Shown: positions 1 through 7,015 of the stretch, piece by piece | Layout of the letters: every line of letters begins with the position of its first letter | Numbering within the stretch: position 1 is the first letter of the stretch | Position numbers and translations under genes: made by a program | Source: Lamprobacter sp964516305 | Lineage (GTDB): Bacteria > Pseudomonadota > Gammaproteobacteria > Chromatiales > Chromatiaceae | DNA length: 19,123 nucleotides | NCBI GenBank assembly: GCA_964516305.1 | Contig: CAZEZH010000058.1 | Coordinates: forward strand, 1-19,123 | Direction of reading: 5' to 3' | The notes under the pieces: generated by a model | Seen by the model: only the letters and a program-made list of their open reading frames with translations | The model's database searches: none | What the model was told of the DNA's origin: nothing

Positions 1-1
1 A

Positions 2-214
2 CGCCGGGCAAACAGGATCAGGGCAAGGCTGGGCTGGACGCCGGGGATTGCATTCGGCCACGGCTCCAAGCCAAAGGGCATGCACTGGCGAACCTTTCAA
101 CGGCTGGTGGCTGAGCATGACAAGTACGCGGATGCCTTCGCCGGGGCCACCTGGCAGGAACTGCAGAAGATGTATGCCCGCTGTGCACCGTTAGAGGGCA
201 GTAAGGGACAGTAG
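2..214 (+). CDS. C-terminal fragment of an unidentified protein
   Basis: An open frame enters from the left edge and runs about 70 codons to a TAG at 212-214. The residues include GHGSKPKGMHWRTFQRLV followed by an amphipathic segment ending near KMYARCAPL. The composition is protein-like, with Trp, Phe and His spread through it and no stop from the first complete codon, so I take it as real. I do not recognise the family. The stop codon lies directly against a set of short direct repeats that continues toward tRNA-Phe, which could suit a mobile-element gene tail, but that is inference. The 5' part is outside the window. Confidence 0.45.
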   Translation, partial: RRANRIRARLGWTPGIAFGHGSKPKGMHWRTFQRLVAEHDKYADAFAGATWQELQKMYARCAPLEGSKGQ

Positions 215-275
215 GGGACACTCGATCGAGAGCAGGCCGCCCGTGGGTGACAGTAGGTGACACTCGATCGAGAGC
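201..275. repeat. Direct repeat with GGGACA/GGTGACA half-sites
   Basis: A 26-base unit at 208-233 recurs at 250-275 with a single substitution, a period of 42 bases. Each unit ends in the 10-base palindrome CTCGATCGAG, and each is preceded by a second G-rich ACA half-site (GGGACAGTAGGGGACACT, GGGTGACAGTAGGTGACACT). The first unit overlaps the stop codon of the partial upstream gene. Tandem half-sites 10-11 bases apart can be protein-binding sites or the ends of a repeat element; nothing here decides between them. Confidence 0.7.
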
Positions 276-399
276 TGTTCCCGGCTGCAGCTGGCCGCGC
301 TGATCCCGACTGTGTAAGCAGTAGGGCCGAAACACCAAGGATGACCGCTGTTGCGCTGCCCTGCCCGAAGCCGCGTCAGTGCTGGGCTGCTGCCTGATC

Positions 400-425
400 C
401 GTGGGTGACACTATGGGTGACACTG
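400..425. repeat. Third degenerate copy of the GGGTGACACT repeat
   Basis: GGGTGACACT occurs twice in tandem at 403-412 and 415-424, preceded by CCGT exactly as in the copy beginning at 241. The TCGATCGA palindrome found in the first two copies is missing. The copy lies about 65 bases from the 3' end of tRNA-Phe. The stretch 276-399 between the copies holds no gene I can support. Confidence 0.55.
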
Positions 426-491
426 CAGGACGCGAAAGGGGCTAATCTAGGCGACTGATGCGCCCTGATGCGTGTCTAAGTGCTTGAGAAA

Positions 492-567
<76 letters not shown>

Positions 568-726
568 TCTAAGGGCGTGTCGTACCGGGGAAGGCACAAC
601 GAAGCCCTTTATGAGAACACCTTGGCGCAGCTAAGTCAAGATTCACCGGCTCGCTTTTCGTCTTGGGTTCGCGCGCTGATCGGTTGGTTGATCAACAAAA
701 CAAGAGCATTCAACCGCGGGATAGGC

Positions 727-1929
727 TTAGTAGTCAAGGAAGGGCGCGCGCTCGTCGAGCCAGCGCTGTTCATCGAGCACGAGTGGCTCGTCGAGGTCTG
801 CTGGTTCGGTGCTGGCGTCATCGACCCATTCGCGCAGCCTGGTGCCGCCGCTCAGCAGGTCGATCGCGAGGCGCTCGGTCTCGTATTCGTAGGGGAAGTC
901 GCGCCAGAGCGGGTAGTCTGGATGCTCGGTACGTAGGGCCTTGAGGAAGAGGGCAACCAGACGGTATGGCCGAAAGCGCTGATGATCGTAATGCACAGTG
1001 TCAGTGTGGATCTGGAGTCCATGACAGAGCTGACCCTGATGCTTCTGGAAACAAGGCTCGAAGCCGCAACAGCGGATCAGGGCGCCTTGCATCCAATCTG
1101 CGGCGAGGCTCTCCATGCGCTGCATTAGCCTGCAGATGTCGAGATCGGGGGCGCCAATCACCTCAAGCGGCGTGGTGGTGCCTCGGCCTTCGGAGAGGCT
1201 GGTCCCTTCGAGTAGCACGGTGCCGGGGAAACAGCGTGCCATGTTGAGGCTGGAAGCGTTCGGGCTCGGGTTGACCCAGGCCAGCACGTCGCGCGGCCAG
1301 CCCCAGCCGGGGGCTGCGTTCGGGTCATAGCCTTCCATGGTGATCACTTCGCACTCAAGATCCAGCCGCTTGTAGGCAATCAGCCAGCGCGCCAGCTCGC
1401 CGAAGCTAAGCCCATGACGCATCGGCAGCGGCGCGACGCCGACGAAGCTCTGCCAGTCGTCCTCGAGCAGGCTGCCTTCGACCGGCCGTCCGACCGGGTT
1501 GGGGCGATCGAGCACCCAGACCGCCTTGCCGCGCTTGGCGCAGGCATCGAGCACGTAGGCAAGGGTGGTTACATAGGTGTAGATGCGGGTGCCGATGTCT
1601 TGCAGGTCGATCAGAAGCACGTCGAACTGATCGAGCATGGCATCTGTCGGATACCGTACCTCACCGTAGAGGCTGAAGACCGGGATCTGATGGATCGGGT
1701 CGACGTAGTCGTCAGACTCGATCATGTTGTCCTGCTTGTCGCCGCGCATCCCATGCTGAGGGCCGAAGGCGGCGGTGATCTGCAGGGCACTGAGCGACAT
1801 CAGTGCGTCGAGACTATGGCGCCCGACCTGATTGACTGAGGCGGGATGGCCAAGCAGCGCAATGCGTCGCCCGGCAAGGGGTCGCCGCAGTTTGCCGTCG
1901 GCGAGTAAGCGGTCGATTCCGAGGCGCAT
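727..1929 (-). CDS. NamZ/DUF1343 family exo-beta-N-acetylmuramidase
   Basis: The 400-residue product matches the DUF1343 family, whose Bacillus subtilis member NamZ (YbbC) releases N-acetylmuramic acid from the non-reducing end of peptidoglycan fragments (GH171). Seen here are GHPASVN near residue 27, RPNPVGRPVEGSLL near 145-160, the hallmark EGTSLSEGRGTTTPLE near 240-255, and a C-terminal substrate-domain ending. There is no signal peptide at the N-terminus, so a cytoplasmic role in wall recycling is more likely than secretion; this is inference. The ATG has only a distant AGGAG about 13 bases away. It lies between two tRNA genes on the same strand, so it may be read from the upstream tRNA-Leu promoter. 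The family assignment is firm; the substrate has not been tested here. Confidence 0.9.
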   Translation of the reverse strand: MRLGIDRLLADGKLRRPLAGRRIALLGHPASVNQVGRHSLDALMSLSALQITAAFGPQHGMRGDKQDNMIESDDYVDPIHQIPVFSLYGEVRYPTDAMLDQFDVLLIDLQDIGTRIYTYVTTLAYVLDACAKRGKAVWVLDRPNPVGRPVEGSLLEDDWQSFVGVAPLPMRHGLSFGELARWLIAYKRLDLECEVITMEGYDPNAAPGWGWPRDVLAWVNPSPNASSLNMARCFPGTVLLEGTSLSEGRGTTTPLEVIGAPDLDICRLMQRMESLAADWMQGALIRCCGFEPCFQKHQGQLCHGLQIHTDTVHYDHQRFRPYRLVALFLKALRTEHPDYPLWRDFPYEYETERLAIDLLSGGTRLREWVDDASTEPADLDEPLVLDEQRWLDERAPFLDY

Positions 1930-2048
1930 GGGGTGTCACTGGCTCCTGCGCAGGCCGTCGCAGACTTCCGTGCACAGCCAAGGGCAGCTTGATGGAAGGG
2001 CAGCCAAGGCGAGACCAATCTGTGAAAGATACAGTTGGCGAGAGAATC

Positions 2049-2135
2049 TGGTACCGGGGACGAGACTCGAACTCGTAAGGTGTTACCACCGGTGGATTTT
2101 GAGTCCACTGCGTCTACCAATTCCGCCACCCCGGC
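2049..2135 (-). tRNA. tRNA-Leu (anticodon CAA), CCA encoded
   Basis: Minus-strand sequence folds as a class II tRNA: 5' arm GCCGGGG with a G-U first pair, D-arm GGCGGAATTGGTAGACGC, anticodon stem-loop GTGGA-CTCAAAA-TCCAC (anticodon CAA, reading UUG), a long variable arm, T-loop TTCGAGT, and encoded CCA. It is 87 bases long. It lies upstream of the NamZ gene on the same strand and is divergent from queA. Confidence 0.97.
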
Positions 2136-2147
2136 AACGAACCTACT

Positions 2148-2153
2148 ATTATA
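2148..2153 (-). promoter_or_regulatory. -10 element for tRNA-Leu(CAA)
   Basis: A consensus TATAAT lies on the minus strand 12 bases before the first base of tRNA-Leu. That spacing would give a short leader removed by RNase P. No good -35 hexamer is seen at 16-18 bases; the best is GTACCG. Confidence 0.55.
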
Positions 2154-2206
2154 GCGCCACCGGACCAAAACGGTACAGCCATCTTGCGAGGTTCCTGCAC
2201 GGATTC

Positions 2207-3367
2207 ATGCGCCGCTCCGATTTTCATTTCGACCTGCCGGACGAGCTGATCGCCCAGCGCCCACTGAGCGAGCGCAGCGCCAGCCGCCTGCTCGCCCTCG
2301 ATGGCCCGAGCGGCCGCCTGGACGACCTGCAGTTTCGTGATCTGCCGAGCCTACTGCGGCCTCAAGATCTGCTGGTCTTCAACGATACACGGGTGATCCC
2401 GGCCCGACTGTTCGCGCACAAGTCGAGCGGGGGCAGAGTCGAGATACTGATCGAGCGTATGACCGACGAGCGCGAGGCACTCGCCCATGTCCGCGCCAGT
2501 AAAACACCAGCACCAGGCACTGAGCTGCACTTGGCCGATGGCGAGCGATTGCTGATGGTCCAACGCGAGGAAGGTCTGTTCCGACTGCGGGCGCTGGACG
2601 CGGCGCTGCCCAAGCTGATGCAGCGCCACGGTCATATGCCACTGCCGCCCTATATCCGACGCGCCGATGATGCCGCCGACAGTGAGCGCTATCAGACCGT
2701 CTATGCCGAGCGTGAGGGCGCAGTTGCGGCGCCGACCGCAGGTTTGCACTTCGATGCAGCCATGCTTGAGCAGCTAGTCCAATTGGGCATCTCGACTGCT
2801 CGGATCACCCTGCATGTCGGTGCCGGCACCTTTCAGCCGGTGCGCGAAGAGGATCTGGATCAACACCGGATGCACGCCGAGTGGCTCGAGGTGAACGAGA
2901 CGGCGGTCGAGCAAATCGAGGCAGCCCGCGCTGCCGGGGGTCGCGTCATCGCGGTCGGCACCACCACCGTGCGCAGTCTTGAAACTGCAGCAGCAGCGGC
3001 AGCCGCAAGCGCAAACGCGCCCGCAACGGCCTCTTTACCAGACAATGGCGACAATTTTGCGGATGCGAGCCCCGCTGGCCGGGGGGACCTCAGCGCCGAA
3101 ACCGGTAAGCTTGAGCCTCAGATGACGCCGCCGGTTCTAGCGCCCTATCGCGGGGAGAGCCGGCTGTTCATCCGGCCACCCTATCCGTTTCGAGTGGTCG
3201 ACGCGATGATCACCAATTTCCATCTGCCGGGCTCGACCCTACTGATGTTGGTCTCGGCCTTTGCTGGCCATCAATCCATCATGGCCGCATATCAACATGC
3301 AATCACGCAGCGCTATCGATTCTTCAGCTACGGGGACGCCATGTTCCTGACGAGACAAAGCGGCTAG
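2207..3367 (+). CDS. queA: S-adenosylmethionine:tRNA ribosyltransferase-isomerase QueA
   Basis: QueA transfers and isomerises the ribosyl part of S-adenosylmethionine onto preQ1 in tRNA to give epoxyqueuosine, the step after Tgt in queuosine synthesis. The N-terminus MRRSDFHFDLPDELIAQRP matches the E. coli start MRVTDFSFELPESLIA, which fixes this ATG even though no good ribosome site precedes it and the frame is open further upstream. Family motifs seen include LLVFNDTRVIPARL (about 55-68), PLPPYIRR, APTAGLHF (about 175-182), HVGAGTFQPVR (about 203-213) and VDAMITNFHLPGSTLLMLV. The protein has 386 residues against about 356 in E. coli. The excess is an Ala-rich then Gly/Asp-rich insertion around 262-312. 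tgt lies downstream after an interruption by msrA on the other strand. Confidence 0.96.
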   Translation: MRRSDFHFDLPDELIAQRPLSERSASRLLALDGPSGRLDDLQFRDLPSLLRPQDLLVFNDTRVIPARLFAHKSSGGRVEILIERMTDEREALAHVRASKTPAPGTELHLADGERLLMVQREEGLFRLRALDAALPKLMQRHGHMPLPPYIRRADDAADSERYQTVYAEREGAVAAPTAGLHFDAAMLEQLVQLGISTARITLHVGAGTFQPVREEDLDQHRMHAEWLEVNETAVEQIEAARAAGGRVIAVGTTTVRSLETAAAAAAASANAPATASLPDNGDNFADASPAGRGDLSAETGKLEPQMTPPVLAPYRGESRLFIRPPYPFRVVDAMITNFHLPGSTLLMLVSAFAGHQSIMAAYQHAITQRYRFFSYGDAMFLTRQSG

Positions 3368-3384
3368 ACACAAAACGAGCAGGC

Positions 3385-3412
3385 AAAAAAAAAGCGCGGC
3401 GGTTGCCGCGCT
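3385..3412 (-). terminator. Rho-independent terminator
   Basis: On the minus strand a perfect GCGCGGC-AACC-GCCGCGC hairpin (3394-3411) is followed by nine T residues (3385-3393). A closing A-T pair extends the stem to eight. Only the minus direction has the T-tract; on the plus strand the hairpin is followed by TAAAGATT. It ends transcription of msrA or of a small RNA lying between msrA and this point. It also lies just past the queA stop. Confidence 0.88.
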
Positions 3413-3480
3413 CTAAAGATTACCACCAAAGGAGGATGGAGGAGTGCACCAGAGGACTGCGAACCTCCAGTGCATCGCTA
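3393..3480 (-). ncRNA. Candidate small RNA or structured msrA 3' UTR
   Basis: On the minus strand, 3474-3445 forms an 11-bp stem (TGCACTGGAGG with CCTCTGGTGCA, loop of eight). Two of its pairs are G-U and become A-C mismatches on the plus strand, so the structure is strand-specific. It is followed by the single-stranded segment CTCCTCCATCCTCC (3444-3431), complementary to Shine-Dalgarno sequences, then the terminator. A TTGACA lies at 3508-3503, but no convincing -10 follows at normal spacing, so the 5' end is a guess. It could instead be the 3' UTR of msrA, whose stop is 130 bases upstream of the proposed end. No known family is recognised. Confidence 0.4.
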
Positions 3481-3609
3481 GTTTCTTAAATACTAATCTG
3501 GTTGTCAACCCCGACCGCCGCTTCGTTACCACCTGACCCTGAGTTTAGTGGGGAATCAGGTCAAAAACGTGAACTGGTTTGCATTTGTGCAACATGTCGG
3601 GTTCTGCGT

Positions 3610-4269
3610 TCAGCCCGCGGCGCTGAGTTCAAGCTCCGGATAACGCACGCCGCAGCCACCATGGCCGCAGTAGCCTCCCGGGTTCTTCGCCAGATACTGC
3701 TGATGGTAATCTTCTGCGTAGTAGAAACTCGGCGCAGAGACGATCTCGGTGGTTATGGTGCCGCGCCGGCCCGCCTGCTCCAACGCTTGCTGGTAGTGGC
3801 TCAGGCTTTGCTGCGCCGTCACGAGCTGCGCCTCGTCGAACAGATAGATGCCCGAGCGGTACTGAGTGCCAGTATCATTGCCTTGGCGCATGCCTTGGGT
3901 CGGGTCATGACCCTCCCAAAAGGTCTTAAGCAGCTGCTCGAAAGCGATCTGCGCGGGGTCGTAAACGACCATTACAACCTCGTTATGGCCAGTGTAGCCG
4001 GAGCAGACCTCATCGTAGGTCGGGTTCGGGGTGAGGCCACCGGCATAGCCGACGGCGGTGCTATAGACCCCCGGCAGGCCCCAGAAGGTCTTCTCGGCAC
4101 CCCAGAAACAGCCCATGCCGAACAGGACCTGCTGCATGGTCTCAGGGAAGGGTGGCTGCAGTGGATGTCCAAGCACGGCGTGCCGGTTCGTCACTGACAT
4201 GGAGGTGTCTCGCCCGCGCAGGGCTTCACTCGCGGACGGTAGCTCGGATTTCTTACGGAACATGAACAT
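3610..4269 (-). CDS. msrA: Peptide methionine (S)-S-oxide reductase MsrA
   Basis: MsrA reduces the S epimer of methionine sulfoxide in free and protein-bound form, using thioredoxin. The 219-residue protein aligns along its length with E. coli MsrA: GRDTSMSV near 20, catalytic GMGCFWG (Cys54), STAVGYAGG, NPTYDEVCSGYTGHNE, HDPTQGMRQGNDTGTQYRS and FYYAEDYHQQYLAKNP. The C-terminus has Cys201 (GYC) and Cys206 (GGCG). In E. coli the last cysteine is two residues further on, where Arg209 would be close here. The ATG at 4269 has GAGG eight bases upstream, favouring it over the second ATG at 4263. It is divergent from the HAD gene. The next minus-strand signal is the terminator about 200 bases past its stop. 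Confidence 0.96.
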   Translation of the reverse strand: MFMFRKKSELPSASEALRGRDTSMSVTNRHAVLGHPLQPPFPETMQQVLFGMGCFWGAEKTFWGLPGVYSTAVGYAGGLTPNPTYDEVCSGYTGHNEVVMVVYDPAQIAFEQLLKTFWEGHDPTQGMRQGNDTGTQYRSGIYLFDEAQLVTAQQSLSHYQQALEQAGRRGTITTEIVSAPSFYYAEDYHQQYLAKNPGGYCGHGGCGVRYPELELSAAG

Positions 4270-4475
4270 GACAATGGCCTCGGTCGGTATGCTTTAGCGA
4301 GAGGAGAACGCGCGCCGGGCGCGACCTAACGCTGACTGAGGTTTGGGCTAGCCCCCTCAAGCCAAGCGGTGTCGCTGGCCAACGCTTGGGTCGCCCCGAT
4401 TCTTCGTGCTCTGTGATCGTCACGCCGCTGCACCCGGCTACCGCTTTTTTCGCAACTAGAGACTTGGATCACCGC

Positions 4476-5318
4476 ATGTCCGCCTGGCAGCATCTTCGAC
4501 TGATTACGATCGATCTCGACGATACGGTTTGGCCCTGCGCGCCGGTCATCAAAGCAGCCGAGGCGGCGCACTATGCCTGGCTGGCCGCCCAGGCTCCGCG
4601 GCTTACCGAGCGCCATACCCTCGACAGCTTGCGCGCCCATCGACGCGATTTGATGCGCGCACGCCCAGAGCTTGCCCATGACGTCACCGCGCTACGGCAG
4701 GCGGCCTTGTTGAGCCTGCTGGTCGAGTTCGAGTATCCCGAGCAGCAAGCCGCTGAGCTAACGCAGGGCGCGATGGCCGCCTTTCGCGTCGCCCGTAACC
4801 AGGTACAGCCCTATGCCGATGTGGTTCCCGTTCTGGCGCGCTTACGCCGACACTGCCGGCTGGTCGCCGTGACCAATGGCAACGCCGAGGTCGAGCAGAC
4901 CCCACTGCGTGATGCCTTCGATCGCTGTGTGACGGCGGCAGAGGCCGGGGCGTCCAAACCAGACCCAGCCATCTTCGAGCTGGCAATGGATTGGGCGCAG
5001 GCCACACCGGCTCAAACCCTGCACATCGGCGATGATCCCGCGCTTGATGTCGAGGCTGCCCGCGTTCTTGGGCTGGCCGCGGTCTGGGTCAATCGCGCTG
5101 GCAACGCCTGGCCGGCCGAACTCGAGCCGCCTTTGCAGGAGGTGGCAGAACTGAACGCGCTTGAAGCCTGGCTCGGTCTGGGCGGGTCGAGCGGGTCAAG
5201 CGCGTTGCGCGCCAGCGACTCGGGGATCTCAAGCGATTCGGCCAACTCCAGCGCTGACTTCAGCCAATACCGTGCGGGAGAGTCAGGCCGCCATTCAAAC
5301 GGGAAGACAAGGCCATGA
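4476..5318 (+). CDS. HAD-superfamily phosphatase, YigB-like
   Basis: All HAD motifs are present: ITIDLDDTVWP with nucleophile Asp13 and Asp15, VTNGN (motif II), the Lys of ASKPDPAIF, and HIGDDPALDVEAARVLGL (motif III). A helical cap lies between motifs I and II. Overall it resembles E. coli YigB, a phosphatase acting on a riboflavin-pathway intermediate and other phosphates; the real substrate cannot be read from sequence. I chose the ATG giving MSAWQHLRL because motif I then falls at residue 13 and the upstream extension looks non-conserved; no strong ribosome site is visible. The last 45 or so residues are Ser/Gly/Ala-rich and lie beyond the normal end of the fold. Its stop overlaps the tgt start (ATGA), so the two are probably translationally coupled. 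Confidence 0.88.
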   Translation: MSAWQHLRLITIDLDDTVWPCAPVIKAAEAAHYAWLAAQAPRLTERHTLDSLRAHRRDLMRARPELAHDVTALRQAALLSLLVEFEYPEQQAAELTQGAMAAFRVARNQVQPYADVVPVLARLRRHCRLVAVTNGNAEVEQTPLRDAFDRCVTAAEAGASKPDPAIFELAMDWAQATPAQTLHIGDDPALDVEAARVLGLAAVWVNRAGNAWPAELEPPLQEVAELNALEAWLGLGGSSGSSALRASDSGISSDSANSSADFSQYRAGESGRHSNGKTRP

Positions 5319-6421
5319 GTCTGGAGTTCCAACGCTTGGCCGATGACGGTCTGGCCCGACGCGGCCGCCTGACGCTGCCCCGCGGCAGCATCGAGACGCC
5401 AGCCTTTATGCCGGTTGGCACCTACGGCACCGTAAAGGGCATGACCCCGGAAGAACTGCACGCCATCGGCGCCGAGATCATCCTCGGCAACACCTTCCAC
5501 CTGATGCTCCGCCCAGGCACCGAGATCATCGAGCAAATCGGTGGTCTGCATCGGTTCATGCACTGGGATCAGCCAATCCTGACCGACTCCGGCGGCTTTC
5601 AGGTCTTCAGCCTCGGCGAGCTGCGCAAGATCAGCGAGCAGGGTGTGCATTTCCGCTCGCCGGTTGATGGCAGTCCGGTGTTTATGGGGCCGGAAGAGTC
5701 GATGGCGGTCCAGCGTGCGCTCGGCTCCGATATTGTGATGATCTTCGACGAGTGCACGCCCTATCCGGCGAGCGATGACGAGGTGCGCCGATCGATGGAG
5801 CTATCGCTGCGCTGGGCCGCACGTTGCAAGCAGGCGCATGCCGACAATCCAGCGGCCCTGTTCGGCATCGTCCAAGGCGGCATGTCACCGGCGCTGCGCT
5901 CGGCATCCCTTAATGGACTGCTCGAGATTGGCTTTGATGGCTATGCTGTTGGTGGACTCTCAGTCGGCGAGCCGCCGGCGGAGCGGCTGCATGTGCTCGA
6001 GCATTTGGCCAGCGAGCTACCGCCGGAGCGCCCACGCTATCTGATGGGCGTCGGCAAACCGACCGATATCGTCGAGGCGGTGGCGCGGGGCATCGATCTC
6101 TTCGATTGTGTGATGCCAACCCGCAACGCGCGCAATGGACATCTGTTCGTGCGCGGCGGTGTATTGCGAATTCGCAACGCCCGCTACAAAAACGACGAAA
6201 GCCCGCTCGATCCAGGTTGTCGCTGCTACAGCTGCCAACACTATAGCCGCGCCTATTTACACCATCTGGAGCGCTGTAACGAGATCCTCGGCGCCCGCCT
6301 CAATACCATCCACAATCTCGCCTTCTACCAAGACCTGATGCGTGCGCTGCGCGAGGCCATTGCCGGGGGCCGGTTCGAGGCGTTCGCGGCGCGGTTCTCT
6401 GCGCAAGAGGATATGCCATAA
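5315..6421 (+). CDS. tgt: Queuine/preQ1 tRNA-guanine transglycosylase
   Basis: Tgt exchanges guanine 34 for preQ1 in the anticodon of tRNAs for Asp, Asn, His and Tyr. The 368-residue protein shows the general acid/base Asp91 in TDSGGFQVFSL, the nucleophile Asp264 in GIDLFDCVMPTRNARNG, GIVQGGM (about 184-190), YAVGGLSVGE, and the zinc site CRCYSC (302, 304, 307) plus His333. These match E. coli numbering. The start overlaps the HAD stop by four bases. yajC follows 60 bases downstream in the conventional gammaproteobacterial order. Confidence 0.98.
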   Translation: MSLEFQRLADDGLARRGRLTLPRGSIETPAFMPVGTYGTVKGMTPEELHAIGAEIILGNTFHLMLRPGTEIIEQIGGLHRFMHWDQPILTDSGGFQVFSLGELRKISEQGVHFRSPVDGSPVFMGPEESMAVQRALGSDIVMIFDECTPYPASDDEVRRSMELSLRWAARCKQAHADNPAALFGIVQGGMSPALRSASLNGLLEIGFDGYAVGGLSVGEPPAERLHVLEHLASELPPERPRYLMGVGKPTDIVEAVARGIDLFDCVMPTRNARNGHLFVRGGVLRIRNARYKNDESPLDPGCRCYSCQHYSRAYLHHLERCNEILGARLNTIHNLAFYQDLMRALREAIAGGRFEAFAARFSAQEDMP

Positions 6422-6481
6422 TATCTGGCTGGATCACCGCTGAATCGCGCACAGAGCGCGCCCTTCTTAAGAGGAACCCTG

Positions 6482-6811
6482 ATGAGCTTTTTCATCTCCG
6501 ATGCCCTGGCCCAGGCCGAGGGCGCACCTGCTGGCGACCCGTTGCTCGGGCTGCTGTTCCCGATCGGTCTGATCGTCATCCTGTACTTTCTGATGATTCG
6601 GCCACAGATCAAACGCCAGAAGGAGCACAAGCGCCTGGTTGAAGGACTCGGCAAGGGCGATGAGGTGGTCACCATGGGTGGCGTCGCCGGGCGCATCACC
6701 GAGATTGGCGACAATTTCGCGCAGGTCGAAGTCGCCGATAATGTCGTCGTCAAGGTCCGCCGCCAAGCCGTTGAAGCGGTACTGCCCAAAGGCTCCCTGA
6801 AAGATCTCTGA
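6482..6811 (+). CDS. yajC: Sec translocon accessory protein YajC
   Basis: YajC is a small inner-membrane partner of SecD-SecF. The 109-residue product has a short N-terminus, one transmembrane helix at about 20-40 (LLGLLFPIGLIVILYFLMI), then RPQIKRQKEHKRL and a conserved cytoplasmic domain with GDEVVTMGGVAGRI. AGAGGA six bases before the ATG is a good ribosome site. The last codons form the first half of a tandem 17-base repeat that continues past the stop. Confidence 0.97.
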   Translation: MSFFISDALAQAEGAPAGDPLLGLLFPIGLIVILYFLMIRPQIKRQKEHKRLVEGLGKGDEVVTMGGVAGRITEIGDNFAQVEVADNVVVKVRRQAVEAVLPKGSLKDL

Positions 6812-6845
6812 TCAGCAAAGATCTCCGATCGGCAGATCTTGCTGA
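6800..6845 (+). promoter_or_regulatory. Tandem repeat and hairpin at the yajC stop
   Basis: A 17-base unit at 6800-6816 is repeated at 6817-6833 with two differences. The second unit, with the next bases, forms a 12-bp stem (6812-6824 with 6834-6845, one bulged A) around the loop CCGATCGGC, which is itself palindromic. No T-tract follows, so it is not a standard terminator; it may be an RNA stability or processing element between yajC and secD. Confidence 0.6.
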
Positions 6846-6884
6846 GGAGCAGCCGAATCCTCGGGAAGGCTTCTTACTGCCCGT

Positions 6885-6918
6885 GCTCGGGACGACACAA
6901 AACGTTGCAGTCCCGAGC
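6885..6918 (+). promoter_or_regulatory. Second hairpin in the secD leader
   Basis: GCTCGGGAC (6885-6893) is perfectly complementary to GTCCCGAGC (6910-6918) across a 16-base loop. No T-tract follows. It sits about 100 bases before the secD start. It and the hairpin at 6812-6845 occupy much of the unusually long 204-base yajC-secD spacer, in which I see no small reading frame with a ribosome site. Confidence 0.55.
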
Positions 6919-7015
6919 GCGTGGCTAAGACGACCTCCGCGCTGCCACTCGTCCTGACGCGCCGCGCTTTGCCTATTGTCTGCCACTACATTCCGCCACT
7001 GGAAGACGCTCTCGC

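Noticed and set aside
3502..4197. Plus-strand 231-codon frame
   Set aside because: It is antisense to msrA, whose whole length matches E. coli MsrA.
5012..5650. Minus-strand 212-codon frame
   Set aside because: It is a shadow of the HAD and tgt genes, both of which are well supported on the plus strand.
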